Positions 8,249 through 16,373 of a stretch of 18,558 nucleotides of DNA are shown one piece after another. The position numbers were made by a program, and so were the translations under genes. Each line of letters begins with the position of its first letter. The first letter of the stretch is position 1. Source of the DNA: Globomyces pollinis-pini (Eukaryota; Chytridiomycota; Chytridiomycetes; Rhizophydiales; Globomycetaceae); NCBI GenBank assembly GCA_025399215.1, contig MU621418.1:1-18558 (forward strand), in the 5' to 3' direction. The notes under the pieces are model-generated. The model did not search any database, was not told the origin of the DNA, and saw only the letters and a program-made list of their open reading frames with translations.

Positions 8249-10140
8249 TCATGAATTCTTGTCACTCAAGTAATCGCATAAATTCCAGAAAAACAAACGC
8301 GCCATGTCCTTGCTAAATTCAATTTCAGAACCTAGAAATTCGGGAAGATCTTCAGCTTTGGAAATAGGAATATAGGAAATATCCAAATCTTTGGATTTAT
8401 CTGTTGGAATTTGTATTTCATATTGTAATTCTATAGAGTCAAAATGATTAAAAAGTACCTTTAGTAACACCTTGTACTTCACATTTAAATGAATTAAATG
8501 TATTTCCATTAGATTCAGAGTTACTTGCATTAGAATCTGATTTGGTAATGGTATCAATATTCTGAATAGAAATTCCAGTCATCAATTCATACATCTCTAC
8601 AAGTTTCTCCAACGTGTCTGCAACTTGAGCTTCCAATTCTAAACTATCATCAACTGCTTGAATAGCAACATTTCGTTTTTCCACTAGTATTAGATTAATA
8701 TCCATTCAAAATTACCAGACTTGATCGTTTCCGATGGTTTCACTTTTGATTTTAATTCTTGATTTACTTTTGATAAATGTGAATTCTGAATTTTTAATTC
8801 CTTCATTTGCGTTTCAAGGTTTTGAATATCCATGACATATCGTTCATTTGAAGATTTCAATTCAATCATTGTCAAATTCAAGTTTTGATTATTTTGAAAG
8901 GAATCAGATTGTAATGATTTCAATCCATCAATCTTTAAATTCAAATCATGTTTTTGTTGAGTTAATTGTTCAATGGTTTCTTTCAATTCTTTAATTTGTG
9001 ATTGATAATGTTCATTGGTAACTTTGAGATCTTGTTTTTCTAATTTCGATCGCTTTAGTTTGTTTAATAATTCTACTTTGGAATTATCATGCTCTTTGAT
9101 CATATCCTTTACAGAATCTAAAATCAATATTTTTCGAGTTACCTTCAAATCCTTCCAATTTCTTCTGTAATTGTTGTTTCTCAGTTAATTCATTCACATT
9201 ATTTTTTTTCAACCCAACAATAGTATCTTCTAGATTACCCTTTTCTTTTCTTAGCACTTCAATCAAATCGTTATCAGTCTTCTTTTGCTTCTCCTTATCT
9301 TGAAGTTTATCCATCAACATTTGAATCTCAGTTTTAAATGTCGCTTGTTTCTCTTCGGATTCATCCAACTTGTTTTGTAACCCAATGACATTGGAAGAAG
9401 ATACAAGATTTTTATACTTTAGATTTTCAATTTGTAATAACTGAATGGTTTTTTCTGCATCTAACATGTTAAGATTGTCAAAGTACCTTGAAATCGAATT
9501 TCGGCCAACTGTTGAAATTCGGAAAATCGATTGTCACCTTCTTGGATCAAATTATGAAGTCGATCATATCGTTTTTGTAACAAATCAAACTCCAATTTTG
9601 TCTACTGTTATATATATGAAAAATACCTTTTGATATTCATTATAAAAGTTATTTGCAATAGATTCTTTTGTAGAAATAGATGTTTCGCTATTATTCACTG
9701 TCAAAAATTCGGTTTCTAATGGACCATCGTGATCTGACATAGCAGACTCTATTGGATTTTCAACAGAGATAGTGCGAGTTCGTATGTTGTTATCAACTTG
9801 CTTCATTTTAGAAAGTGATTGTGATTCTTTTGTAGTTGTTTCTTTTAAGGGTTCTGTTTCTGTTTCCACCGTAAGATCTTGAACATTATCTGCTATTGAA
9901 TCTTGTAATGGAGACTCCAAGATTTGAAATTCGTCCAGTATTTCTTTTGGAGATTTATTGTTTTTGGTTGGTTTCGTTCGTTTCGATTTTGATTGTTTTT
10001 GTGGTTGCTTTGATTGACTTGTTTGCTTAACGTTCTGTTCAACCAATACTTTCCTTTGTTTTGAAGAGGTTGAAGTTAATAGATCATCATCTGATTCTAA
10101 GTTATGAAAAACAATATAATGAGGTACCATCTTGTACCAT
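8249..10140 (-). CDS. Monopolin subunit Csm1/Pcs1-like, coiled-coil kinetochore protein, 7 exons
   Basis: Minus-strand exons are 10140-10128, 10096-9627, 9601-9487, 9460-9143, 9117-8716, 8683-8459 and 8430-8249. Introns are 31, 25, 26, 25, 32 and 28 nt; the product is 574 residues. Residues 1-160 are charged and Lys/Ser/Thr-rich (KQSKSKRTKPTKNNKSPKE), probably disordered. About 162-440 is a long heptad coiled coil. The C-terminal part (about 440-574) matches the Csm1/Pcs1 globular domain: LVEMYELMTGI, FKCEVQG, LQYEIQI, YIPI, LPEFLGSEIEFSK, ARLFFWNL. Csm1/Pcs1 proteins dimerise through the coil, pair with Lrs4/Mde4 and clamp microtubule sites at kinetochores; they also act at rDNA. Its presence supports fungal origin. 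The 13-nt first exon is the weakest part: an unspliced start at ATG 10130 joins the same frame. The long coil is larger than in budding yeast Csm1 (about 190 residues), nearer to Pcs1-type or longer forms. Confidence 0.8.
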
Positions 10141-10536
10141 AAATAAGTAAGGATAAATAGTTACCTAATTTAGTGTTAAATCCTATGTTAAACCTATAGT
10201 TTTAGATGCTTCCACTTGTACCTGTCTTTGTCTGTTGTTTTCTTCTCATCAAATTTCAAGAACAAAACCAAAGAGGCTTTTCTGGACAAAACTAAAAAAA
10301 TCAGATGCCGGTGTTCTTGGTATGGTATGGATGAATACATAATCACAGTTTGTTTAGAGCTTAGTAAATAGTACTATGGGCAGTGTCCAATTATCCTGAA
10401 TGGTAATTGGAGTTTTTATTGTAACGTGTTCAAATGATCATGACGTGTTTAAAGCTATTAAATGCTTTTGTACACTCAATGCTGCCAAGTGAGAATCATT
10501 TCGGATCCTGCTCTTCTCAATCCACTGTTAATGTAG
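10141..10536. other. Intergenic boundary between core and LRR region
   Basis: No supported gene. It should include the Csm1/Pcs1 promoter (minus strand). No clear TATA box was found next to the proposed start. From about 10.4 kb onward the intron-rich core gives way to the LRR, FAR1 and gag material. Confidence 0.4.
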
Positions 10537-10790
10537 ATGTGTAAGATCTTTCACGATTATCTCTATTCTAACCAAATAGTAGGTGTTTATCCATTGGTAT
10601 CATTGATTCACTGGAGCAACTTTATCTCGATGCCAACCAAATACAACAAACTTGATCTGGGTCAATATCAAATCGTTTATGTATCTCCACTGGCAGCATT
10701 GGTTGAACTTGACGAACTCGATCTGGCTGAGAATCAAATAGCTGACCGTTCATCATTGGAAATCTTTGACGAGTCTATTTACCACGTGTA
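10537..10790 (+). pseudogene. LRR gene relic 1, frameshifted
   Basis: One frame reads LYSNQIVGVYPLVSLI and later LAALVELDELDLAENQIAD, clear copies of the 22-residue repeat of the intact gene at 13137. Between them the repeat switches frame: bases about 10611-10646 read LEQLYLDANQI in the +1 frame. No F-box head precedes it and the array stops after about three repeats. This is a degraded fragment, not a working gene. Confidence 0.75.
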
Positions 10791-10826
10791 GTGAACAAAA
10801 CGTGAATCAGTATTTATGTTTATTTT

Positions 10827-11381
10827 ATGGAAACTGATATTTTTGCACGGTTTTCTACTATATTCGCAAAAAGCGGAAAATGTGTCCGAACTCCTCACTC
10901 AGTTTTTTTTATGATACATTCATTCTCCAATGAAGATGGGTTAGAAGAGGAATCTAATAATGGGTTAGAGGATTTGGCTGATGATGAGTCAGAAGATACA
11001 AATATTTATTCTAATTTGAAGTTCAAATCAAGAAAAGGGATAGTAAAATATTTAACATCTTATTATAAGGATGAATGGGTTATCCTTACCAATAAAAAAA
11101 GCAGGGTCGGACGCATAGCCCTAAAATGCGATAGATGTGGAATTTACAGAAGTACATGTAAACAAGGAAGAAATAGCTCATCCAGAATAACTGGATGCCC
11201 ATTCGAAATTGTTTGCTCATTGCGAAAAGGAAAGTGGAAGGTGCGGAAGTTGATTGACACTCACAATCATGAAATTACTAGTAATTTGGCCGACCACTCC
11301 ATTGCACGTCGTCCCACTGAAGAGCGAAAGAAACAATTAGAATATTGGCGAGAAATGGTACAGCACCAAGATTCATATTGA
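10827..11381 (+). CDS. Orphan FAR1-type DNA-binding domain protein (MULE-like), no transposase domain
   Basis: An open frame of 184 residues. Residues 1-60 are acidic (EEESNNGLEDLADDESED). From about 66 it matches the FAR1/WRKY-GCM1 zinc-binding fold: FKSRKGIVKYLTSYYKDE, then C101-x2-C104, C124-PFEIVC, GKWKVRKLI and the hallmark THNHE (H146, H148). FAR1 domains derive from Mutator-like transposases and occur as DNA-binding modules in many fungi. Here the frame stops about 35 residues after HNHE, with no catalytic DDE domain, so it is a domesticated single-domain factor or a truncated element. ATG 10911 (MIHSFSNEDG) is an alternative start. Downstream sequence (11432-11680) keeps a Ser/Gln-rich frame with two in-frame stops, suggesting the gene once had a longer tail. 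Confidence 0.65.
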   Translation: METDIFARFSTIFAKSGKCVRTPHSVFFMIHSFSNEDGLEEESNNGLEDLADDESEDTNIYSNLKFKSRKGIVKYLTSYYKDEWVILTNKKSRVGRIALKCDRCGIYRSTCKQGRNSSSRITGCPFEIVCSLRKGKWKVRKLIDTHNHEITSNLADHSIARRPTEERKKQLEYWREMVQHQDSY

Positions 11382-11431
11382 CCCATTTAAAAAGATAATG
11401 CTTACCATCTGCACGAGATAGTTACATTTTA

Positions 11432-11790
11432 AATGCTAAAGGCAGGAAAGAATTTCTAAATGGAAGAAAAGTTATGTAAAGTCTTCAAGGACAACATGCA
11501 TATAGTCAATATAAAACAAGTGAAGGGAATAACAGTTTCAATGCCAAGGGCCATGAAAGTTTGTATTAATCAAAACAATCTAATCAAACGTACTCGCCTG
11601 TTGGGAGTGGTCGGTCTACACCTTCTCAAAGTGCTCCTGCAACAACCGACCTTTCTACATTAACTTCAAAGCTGGACAATCCAATGTTTTACACCAACTC
11701 ATCCTTCAGATACTGCATTATCGTGGACTGTCGACAACCAACTTTCGCATTCCTTACCCCATCAATAACCATTGTGCTGATTATAGCTTT
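11432..11790 (+). pseudogene. Decayed Ser/Gln-rich tail downstream of the FAR1 frame
   Basis: A frame different from that of the FAR1 ORF reads NAKGRKEFLNGRKVM, stop, QGQHAYSQYKTSEGNNS, stop, then SPVGSGRSTPSQSAPATTD. The composition suits a disordered transcription-factor tail. Two stops and the frame change mark it as dead. Its distal half (about 11541-11790) recurs inverted at 11960-12170. Confidence 0.45.
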
Positions 11791-12170
11791 TAATGACAAA
11801 TGTTTGGAAGAAATGTTAGTGCAGGATGAATCTAATCGTATGATGAATTTACCACGTAATCCCAATTAGCCACGCTTAGACTAGAAACTAAGATTCAGCC
11901 TATTACCATCAGCGTTGATACCATTCCCGAAACATCAAACCCTTTGTTGTCTTTTGCATACCCATTTCTGTGATAAGAACAATTGTTATAGGAAGAAATG
12001 CGGCATTTGGTTGTTCAGTCCACGATAATGATGTACCTGTAGGATGAGTTGTTGAAAAAACAATGGATAATGCAGATCGAGTTTAACTGCTCCCGACAGG
12101 CATCAAGTACTTTGATAAGTTTGCTCTGATTATTGCAAACTTTCATAGCCCTTTCTATTAGCATAGTAAG
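11541..12170. repeat. Degenerate inverted repeat, arms 11541-11790 and 11960-12170
   Basis: The plus-strand arm holds GGCCATGAAAGTTTGTATTA and ATTATCGTGGACTG; the reverse complement of the second arm holds GGCTATGAAAGTTTGCAATA and ATTATCGTGGACTG in the same order and spacing. By eye roughly three quarters of aligned positions agree, with a few small gaps. The arms are separated by about 170 bp. The repeat explains the minus-strand frame at 12015-12224, which is a copy of the plus-strand relic and not a separate gene. Confidence 0.7.
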
Positions 12171-12447
12171 GTTACTATTAACTTTGGACAGCGTCTGGGT
12201 TCCTACTGTTGATAATCCATACACATACCTTGCTCAAGTGTGAGTGAAGGTGGTTGTAATGTCAATTCCAGTTAAATAGGTACATAGTCTATTTATTTTT
12301 CCCACAGAGTGTCTGTACATTTTTCCCACCAATATCTGGACCGTTATTAAGTTGTTGGAGTTCTTCCAAGAGTGGTGTTAGATTCTTTTGTTTAGGTTCT
12401 TCACAAATTCAGTGAGATAATGCTTGTGAGTGGGCAGCTTGTTACTC

Positions 12448-12633
12448 AAGCTGCAAGCTCTTTATATCCATAGGAATAAGATACTTGATATTTCGCCATT
12501 GAAATCATTGATGAAACTTGAAATACTAAATCTCGACCACAACCCAATAGTTGATATCTCCCCCAATAGCATCATTGGTTCAACTTCAAGATCTTAAACG
12601 TCGTGGGAGTCGAATAGTTGACCTTTCTACATA
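12448..12633 (+). pseudogene. LRR gene relic 2, +1 frameshift
   Basis: The frame reads KLQALYIHRNKILDISPLKSLM, then KLEILNLDHNPIVDISP, both 22-residue LRR units. A run of five C at about 12560-12564, where intact copies have four, shifts the frame; the next unit continues as PIASLVQLQDLKRRGSRIVD and ends at TAG. The fragment has no head and only three units. Confidence 0.75.
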
Positions 12634-13136
12634 GGTCTATCGTTTCTAGTTTTATCAATCTGGTGAATGAGATTGTGCATTTAAAAGACATGTACGTTAA
12701 ATCTCATAGTTATACTATATTAACATTATAGATAGAGATAATAATTTACACATTGTATTTACAGTGAATTTTGAAAGGAACCAGAGCCATCATTGACTTG
12801 CTTCATTCTTCATTCTTTAGAATCTTTTTCCATCGTACGTGACCAAGCATACAATCATCCCATTCGGGTCCTTTTGTATCTATCTATCAAGTGGTAAAGA
12901 AACAATTCTAATTTTTTACAAGATTATCATTTTGCATTTGTAATCATTTTGTTTCGTTTATGATCCTCTGAAAATGCGAGATATCACAAATTTATTCCAA
13001 TAATTGTTAAGCAAGTAACAATCTTCATCAAAACAACAGTATTTCCTTAGAATGGTGTTGTGGTTATTTAGCCACCAATCTGAAGCCACAGGAATTATAA
13101 AAAGGAAAGAATGTTGGATACAGAGTAAGAATTGAA
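12634..13136. promoter_or_regulatory. Upstream region of the intact F-box/LRR gene
   Basis: No coding frame was found. TATAAAA at 13096-13102 lies 41 nt before the ATG. The paralogue at 16374 has TATAAAA at 16331-16337, 43 nt before its ATG, and the sequence around both (ATTATAAAA..GAA.GAATGTT) aligns, so the core promoter was duplicated with the gene. Confidence 0.5.
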
Positions 13137-14624
13137 ATGGATGCTACACCAGACTCAAAAGGTTCCCAGCTGATGTCTTCTCATGATATTCAACTGGAAC
13201 GATTTCCTATGGATATTCTTTATCGAATTGCTGATTGGTCTCACCCTAAAGATGTCACTCAGTTTTCAATGGCTTCCAAATTCTTTTTACCTTTAAGAAT
13301 CAAACTATTCACTAAAAGGAAAAATTTTACCATTAAAGATGGAACTGATCTGGATCAACTTTCCGATTTTATCAAGGACAATGTACAGTCAGTAAAAGTT
13401 AAAACAAGAAGATTAGACTTGATGTCTTTAACGATTCTAAAGAATCTTCAACGAATATGTCAGATTGAGGAGCTTCAAATTAATCGATATCGAATAAAGA
13501 ACATTTCATCATTCGCATCATCAGTCAGCCTAAAAACCCTTGATCTCGCTTGGAATGAAATTGTGGATGTTTTTCCTTTGGCAAAGATGGTTAAACTTGA
13601 AGCGTTGAAACTCAATAGTAATCAAATAGGAGATATCTCCCAATTCACGGCACATCTCAAACTTGAAAAACTTGATCTTGGTGATAATCAAATAGAAGAT
13701 ATCTCTCCATTGGCATGTTTGGTCAAACTTGATGAACTTTATCTTGATTATAATCAAATATTAGATATATCACCATTGGCACGCTTGGTCAAACTTGAAA
13801 AACTGCAACTTAGTGGTAATCAAATAGAAGATATCTCCCCATTGGCACGCTTTGTCAAACTGGAAGAATTTCACCTTTACAGAAATCGCGTAGCAGATAT
13901 CTACCCACTGGCAGCATTAGTCAACCTTAAAAGACTTGATCTCAATGAGAATCAAATAGTCGATATATCCCCATTGGCAGCATTAGTCAAACTTCAAAAT
14001 CTTCACCTTGGTGGCAATCAAATAATAGATATCTCCCCATTGGCAGCGTTGGTCAAACTTGAAGAACTTCACCTTTATAGTAATCAAATAGTAGATACTT
14101 CCCCCTTTGCATCATTAGTCAACCTGAACAAACTTGATGTCCGTTGTAATCAAATAGTAGATATACCCTCATTAGGATTGCTGATTAACCTTAAGCAACT
14201 GAATTTGGAGCAGAATAAGATAGTTGACATTTTCCCATTAGAAACCTTGATTAACCTTAAAGAACTTAGTCTGAATAAGAACCGAATAGTTGATATATCT
14301 CCCTTAGCAACATTATTCAATCTTCAATCTCTGCGTCTGGAAGAGAATCGAATAGCTGATATATCCCCATTATCATTATTGGTGAATCTTCATAGACTTG
14401 AACTTTCTTCGAATCAAATAGTCGATATATCCCCATTAGCTCAATTGATCAGACTTGTAGTACTGTCACTTGGTTCGAATCAAATTTCTGATATTTCCGC
14501 GTTGGGATATTTAGTCGGCCTGATTGTTCTTTCCATTAAATTCAATCGAATAGTAGATTTTTCCCCATTGGCAGGATTACCCAAAATTCATTATCTAGTT
14601 CAAATTCAAAATTCAAATAAATAG
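13137..14624 (+). CDS. F-box-like protein with 17 internalin/SDS22-type leucine-rich repeats
   Basis: An intronless frame of 495 residues. Residues about 21-60 form an F-box-like head (ERFPMDILYRIADWSHPKD, FSMASKFFLPL). One diverged repeat spans 110-131 and sixteen regular 22-residue repeats fill 132-483, with consensus LxxLxLxxNQIVDISPLAALVK; the last 12 residues are a partial repeat. The 66-bp period is visible in the DNA, and neighbouring repeats share long identical runs such as GATATCTCCCCATTGGCA, a sign of recent repeat expansion. F-box proteins bring substrates to SCF ubiquitin ligases, with LRRs binding the target; that role is inferred here. The repeat class (NxIxDIxPLxxL) is that of SDS22 and bacterial internalins, not the longer RNI repeats of most F-box/LRR proteins. 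ATG 13137 is supported by the TATA box 41 nt upstream. It is probably intact. Confidence 0.85.
   Translation: MDATPDSKGSQLMSSHDIQLERFPMDILYRIADWSHPKDVTQFSMASKFFLPLRIKLFTKRKNFTIKDGTDLDQLSDFIKDNVQSVKVKTRRLDLMSLTILKNLQRICQIEELQINRYRIKNISSFASSVSLKTLDLAWNEIVDVFPLAKMVKLEALKLNSNQIGDISQFTAHLKLEKLDLGDNQIEDISPLACLVKLDELYLDYNQILDISPLARLVKLEKLQLSGNQIEDISPLARFVKLEEFHLYRNRVADIYPLAALVNLKRLDLNENQIVDISPLAALVKLQNLHLGGNQIIDISPLAALVKLEELHLYSNQIVDTSPFASLVNLNKLDVRCNQIVDIPSLGLLINLKQLNLEQNKIVDIFPLETLINLKELSLNKNRIVDISPLATLFNLQSLRLEENRIADISPLSLLVNLHRLELSSNQIVDISPLAQLIRLVVLSLGSNQISDISALGYLVGLIVLSIKFNRIVDFSPLAGLPKIHYLVQIQNSNK
13467..14588 (+). repeat. 66-bp tandem repeat array encoding the LRRs
   Basis: About 17 units of 66 bp, each coding for 22 residues, run through the gene. 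The most conserved part of each unit is AATCAAATAGTAGATATCTC followed by CCCATTGGCA. The final units (from about 14455) are the most diverged. The array is a natural substrate for unequal crossing-over. Confidence 0.8.
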
Positions 14625-15128
14625 TAGATAGGTGCTCAAGCGATGGTCATGACAATTAAAGTCGCCAATTGTTTAGTACTATTTTAGACTAGTATGTTGA
14701 GTATTTAGTTTTGAACATCTGTATGGGATATTTGACTACCATTAGTAATCAATACTGTTGGAAATCTTTAATGGTAACCTGAGATGATGGGTTTCGTACT
14801 CGAAATTCAAAATATAGAGTGTGATTTGATATAGCGAGGATTTTGATGGTCGTTTTGATTATAAAAATAAATCCTTCTATTCCAAATTAAGGTGTCGGGA
14901 AAGCTCAACATTAACACATCTTCCGTTATCATAAAGTAAATCTGGAAACTGCTCCACACAATGTCAAAAATCTATAGTGAATTGTCAGAACTACGATGGT
15001 TCCATTTCCTATCCACTGGTTGCAAAGAAACAGAAAAAGGATTGGGATAGAAATGGTCCTCCCGTATTTCTGCAAATGTGAATAGGAGAGCCTTCGAGTC
15101 AGCAACATACGTCTGACTCCAATTACGT
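14625..15128. other. Intergenic, no gene recognised
   Basis: This holds the 3' UTR of the F-box/LRR gene and unassigned DNA. AATAAA at about 14864 is a possible distal poly(A) signal. A 34-codon open frame near 14979-15080 (VNCQNYDGSISYPLVAKK) has no recognisable relative and no support as a gene. Confidence 0.35.
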
Positions 15129-15302
15129 TGTAGATCACATCACAACCCCCTCTGATCTACTACGAAACGTAGATCACATCACAGCCTCCTTTGATGTTTC
15201 TGATCTCTCACGCGATGCTCTGTCTAAAGTATAAATTGGAGATCTGGTCGTAGTAATTCTTTATAGTGTTAACTATAATATAAATATCTTTAACACAAAA
15301 CA
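15129..15302 (+). mobile_element. Possible 5' LTR or leader of a Ty3-type retroelement
   Basis: The stretch starts TG and ends CA, lies directly before a gag frame, and carries TATAAAT (15230-15236) at the place expected for an LTR promoter. It opens with two copies of GTAGATCACATCACA (15130 and 15169, period 39), as in many LTR U3 regions. No tRNA primer-binding site is recognisable after 15302, and no 3' partner LTR is in the window, so the borders are provisional. Confidence 0.4.
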
Positions 15303-15341
15303 GTTCTTCCTTCCAACTCCAACTTAACACTATCATCTCGT

Positions 15342-15899
15342 ATGTCTAACCCGAATTCTGAAAATCCTCTTGTCCAAGCTTCCTCGTCCAATTCCTTCTC
15401 TGTGCCTTCTCCTCTGTCTTCTGCTTCTGATCAAACTCCTACTCCATCTCCCATGGAAACATCTGTCGAACAATCATCCCCTCATCCTGCCTCTGTTTCA
15501 ACGATCCCATCCACCATTCAGCAAATTATCCACAAGGATTTACCCATTTCTTTTCCTGAAAAATTCAATGGAGACCGCACCAAATATCGCGGTTTCATCA
15601 ATCAATTAACATTAATATTTCTTACCTATCCGGAAAGATTTCCTCACGGTTCCACTAAAGTCACTGCCGCCGCCACCCTGTTTACTGGGTCTGCTCTAGA
15701 ATGGTTTAACCCATTTATTGAACAACCTGAAGTGTATCGAAATTTTCTTACTGATTGGACTCTCTTTCGACAAGAATTAGATAAAGCATTCACCGATTTT
15801 GATCGAGCCACTTCTGTGACCACCAAATTACGTTCTCTTCAACAAGGGAATTTTCACGTCTCGCAATACGCCCACGCAAAGAAATATACATCAATATGA
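15342..15899 (+). pseudogene. Truncated Ty3/Gypsy-type gag
   Basis: A frame of 185 residues. Residues 1-60 are Ser/Pro-rich. From about 65 it matches the fungal retrotransposon gag domain: ISFPEKFNGDRTKYRGFINQ, then LFTGSALEWFNPFIE, then FRQELDKAFTDFDRATSVTT and LRSLQQG. Ty3 gag normally continues after the LRSLxQG..V..Y motif with a further capsid part and a CCHC knuckle, then protease, reverse transcriptase and integrase; here the homology breaks at HVSQYA and the frame ends after eight more codons. No pol sequence follows. It is a dead 5' fragment of an element, inserted between two F-box/LRR genes. Confidence 0.8.
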
Positions 15900-16203
15900 G
15901 ACAATGAACAATCAATTGCATAATTCTAAACCTTGGGTCCAGTTTAGCACTAGCATTTAATCTATCAACAACAGAAAACATAGATGAATTGAATCGGAAT
16001 GTAACAAGCCATAAATCGAAAGTTGTGGTAGTAATTGGTTTCTATGCGTAGAATAAAATGGTAAAGAACTGATAGCTCTTTATATCACAGTTTGTCCTCC
16101 TTTAGAGAACAAGTTGGAGAAATTGAAAAATCAAAATTGGACATGTTTTGTAACATGTCTGTTGAACAACTTGAATGACTATCTTCGGCTTCTGCATAGC
16201 ATA
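15900..16203. other. Unassigned DNA between gag fragment and LRR relic
   Basis: No coding frame with recognisable similarity. A short inverted pair, ACATGTtttgtaACATGT at 16141-16158, is present; its significance is unclear. Confidence 0.3.
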
Positions 16204-16235
16204 TATGGTCAAATAATGGATATCTCCCCATTGGA
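16204..16235 (+). pseudogene. Single LRR unit remnant
   Basis: GGTCAAATAATGGATATCTC followed by CCCATTGGA is nearly identical to the repeat core of the F-box/LRR genes and translates as GQIMDISPL. It stands alone, 140 bp before the paralogue's ATG, in the same orientation. Confidence 0.6.
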
Positions 16236-16330
16236 CCAGTAATAAACCACTCTTGTATTAATTGGTAACATTCTAATGTCTCGGCAACGTGCACCTTGTC
16301 TATGGGAGGCTTAGTGCAAGCCACTGCCAT

Positions 16331-16337
16331 TATAAAA
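16331..16337 (+). promoter_or_regulatory. TATA box of the second F-box/LRR gene
   Basis: TATAAAA lies 43 nt upstream of ATG 16374, at the position conserved with the intact paralogue. It argues against the in-frame ATG at 16302, which would lie upstream of the promoter. Confidence 0.5.
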
Positions 16338-16373
16338 GCGAAGGAATGTTTGACGAACAAAAAGCCAGTGGAC

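Noticed and set aside
12015..12224. 69-codon open frame on the minus strand
   Set aside because: It is the inverted, degenerate copy of the plus-strand segment at 11541-11790, not an independent gene.
13530..13757. 75-codon open frame on the minus strand within the LRR gene
   Set aside because: Its repetitive Ile/Lys/Phe composition is the complement of the LRR array.
13467..14588. 66-bp periodic array as a CRISPR or satellite repeat
   Set aside because: The period codes for 22-residue LRRs in one open frame; there are no unique spacers.
15130..15197. Two GTAGATCACATCACA repeats as a CRISPR-like array
   Set aside because: Only two imperfect copies, directly before a gag frame; better explained as LTR U3 repeats.
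16302..16373. In-frame upstream ATG extending the second F-box/LRR protein by 24 residues
   Set aside because: It lies upstream of the TATA box, has no counterpart in the paralogue, and alignment of the two genes places the start at 16374.
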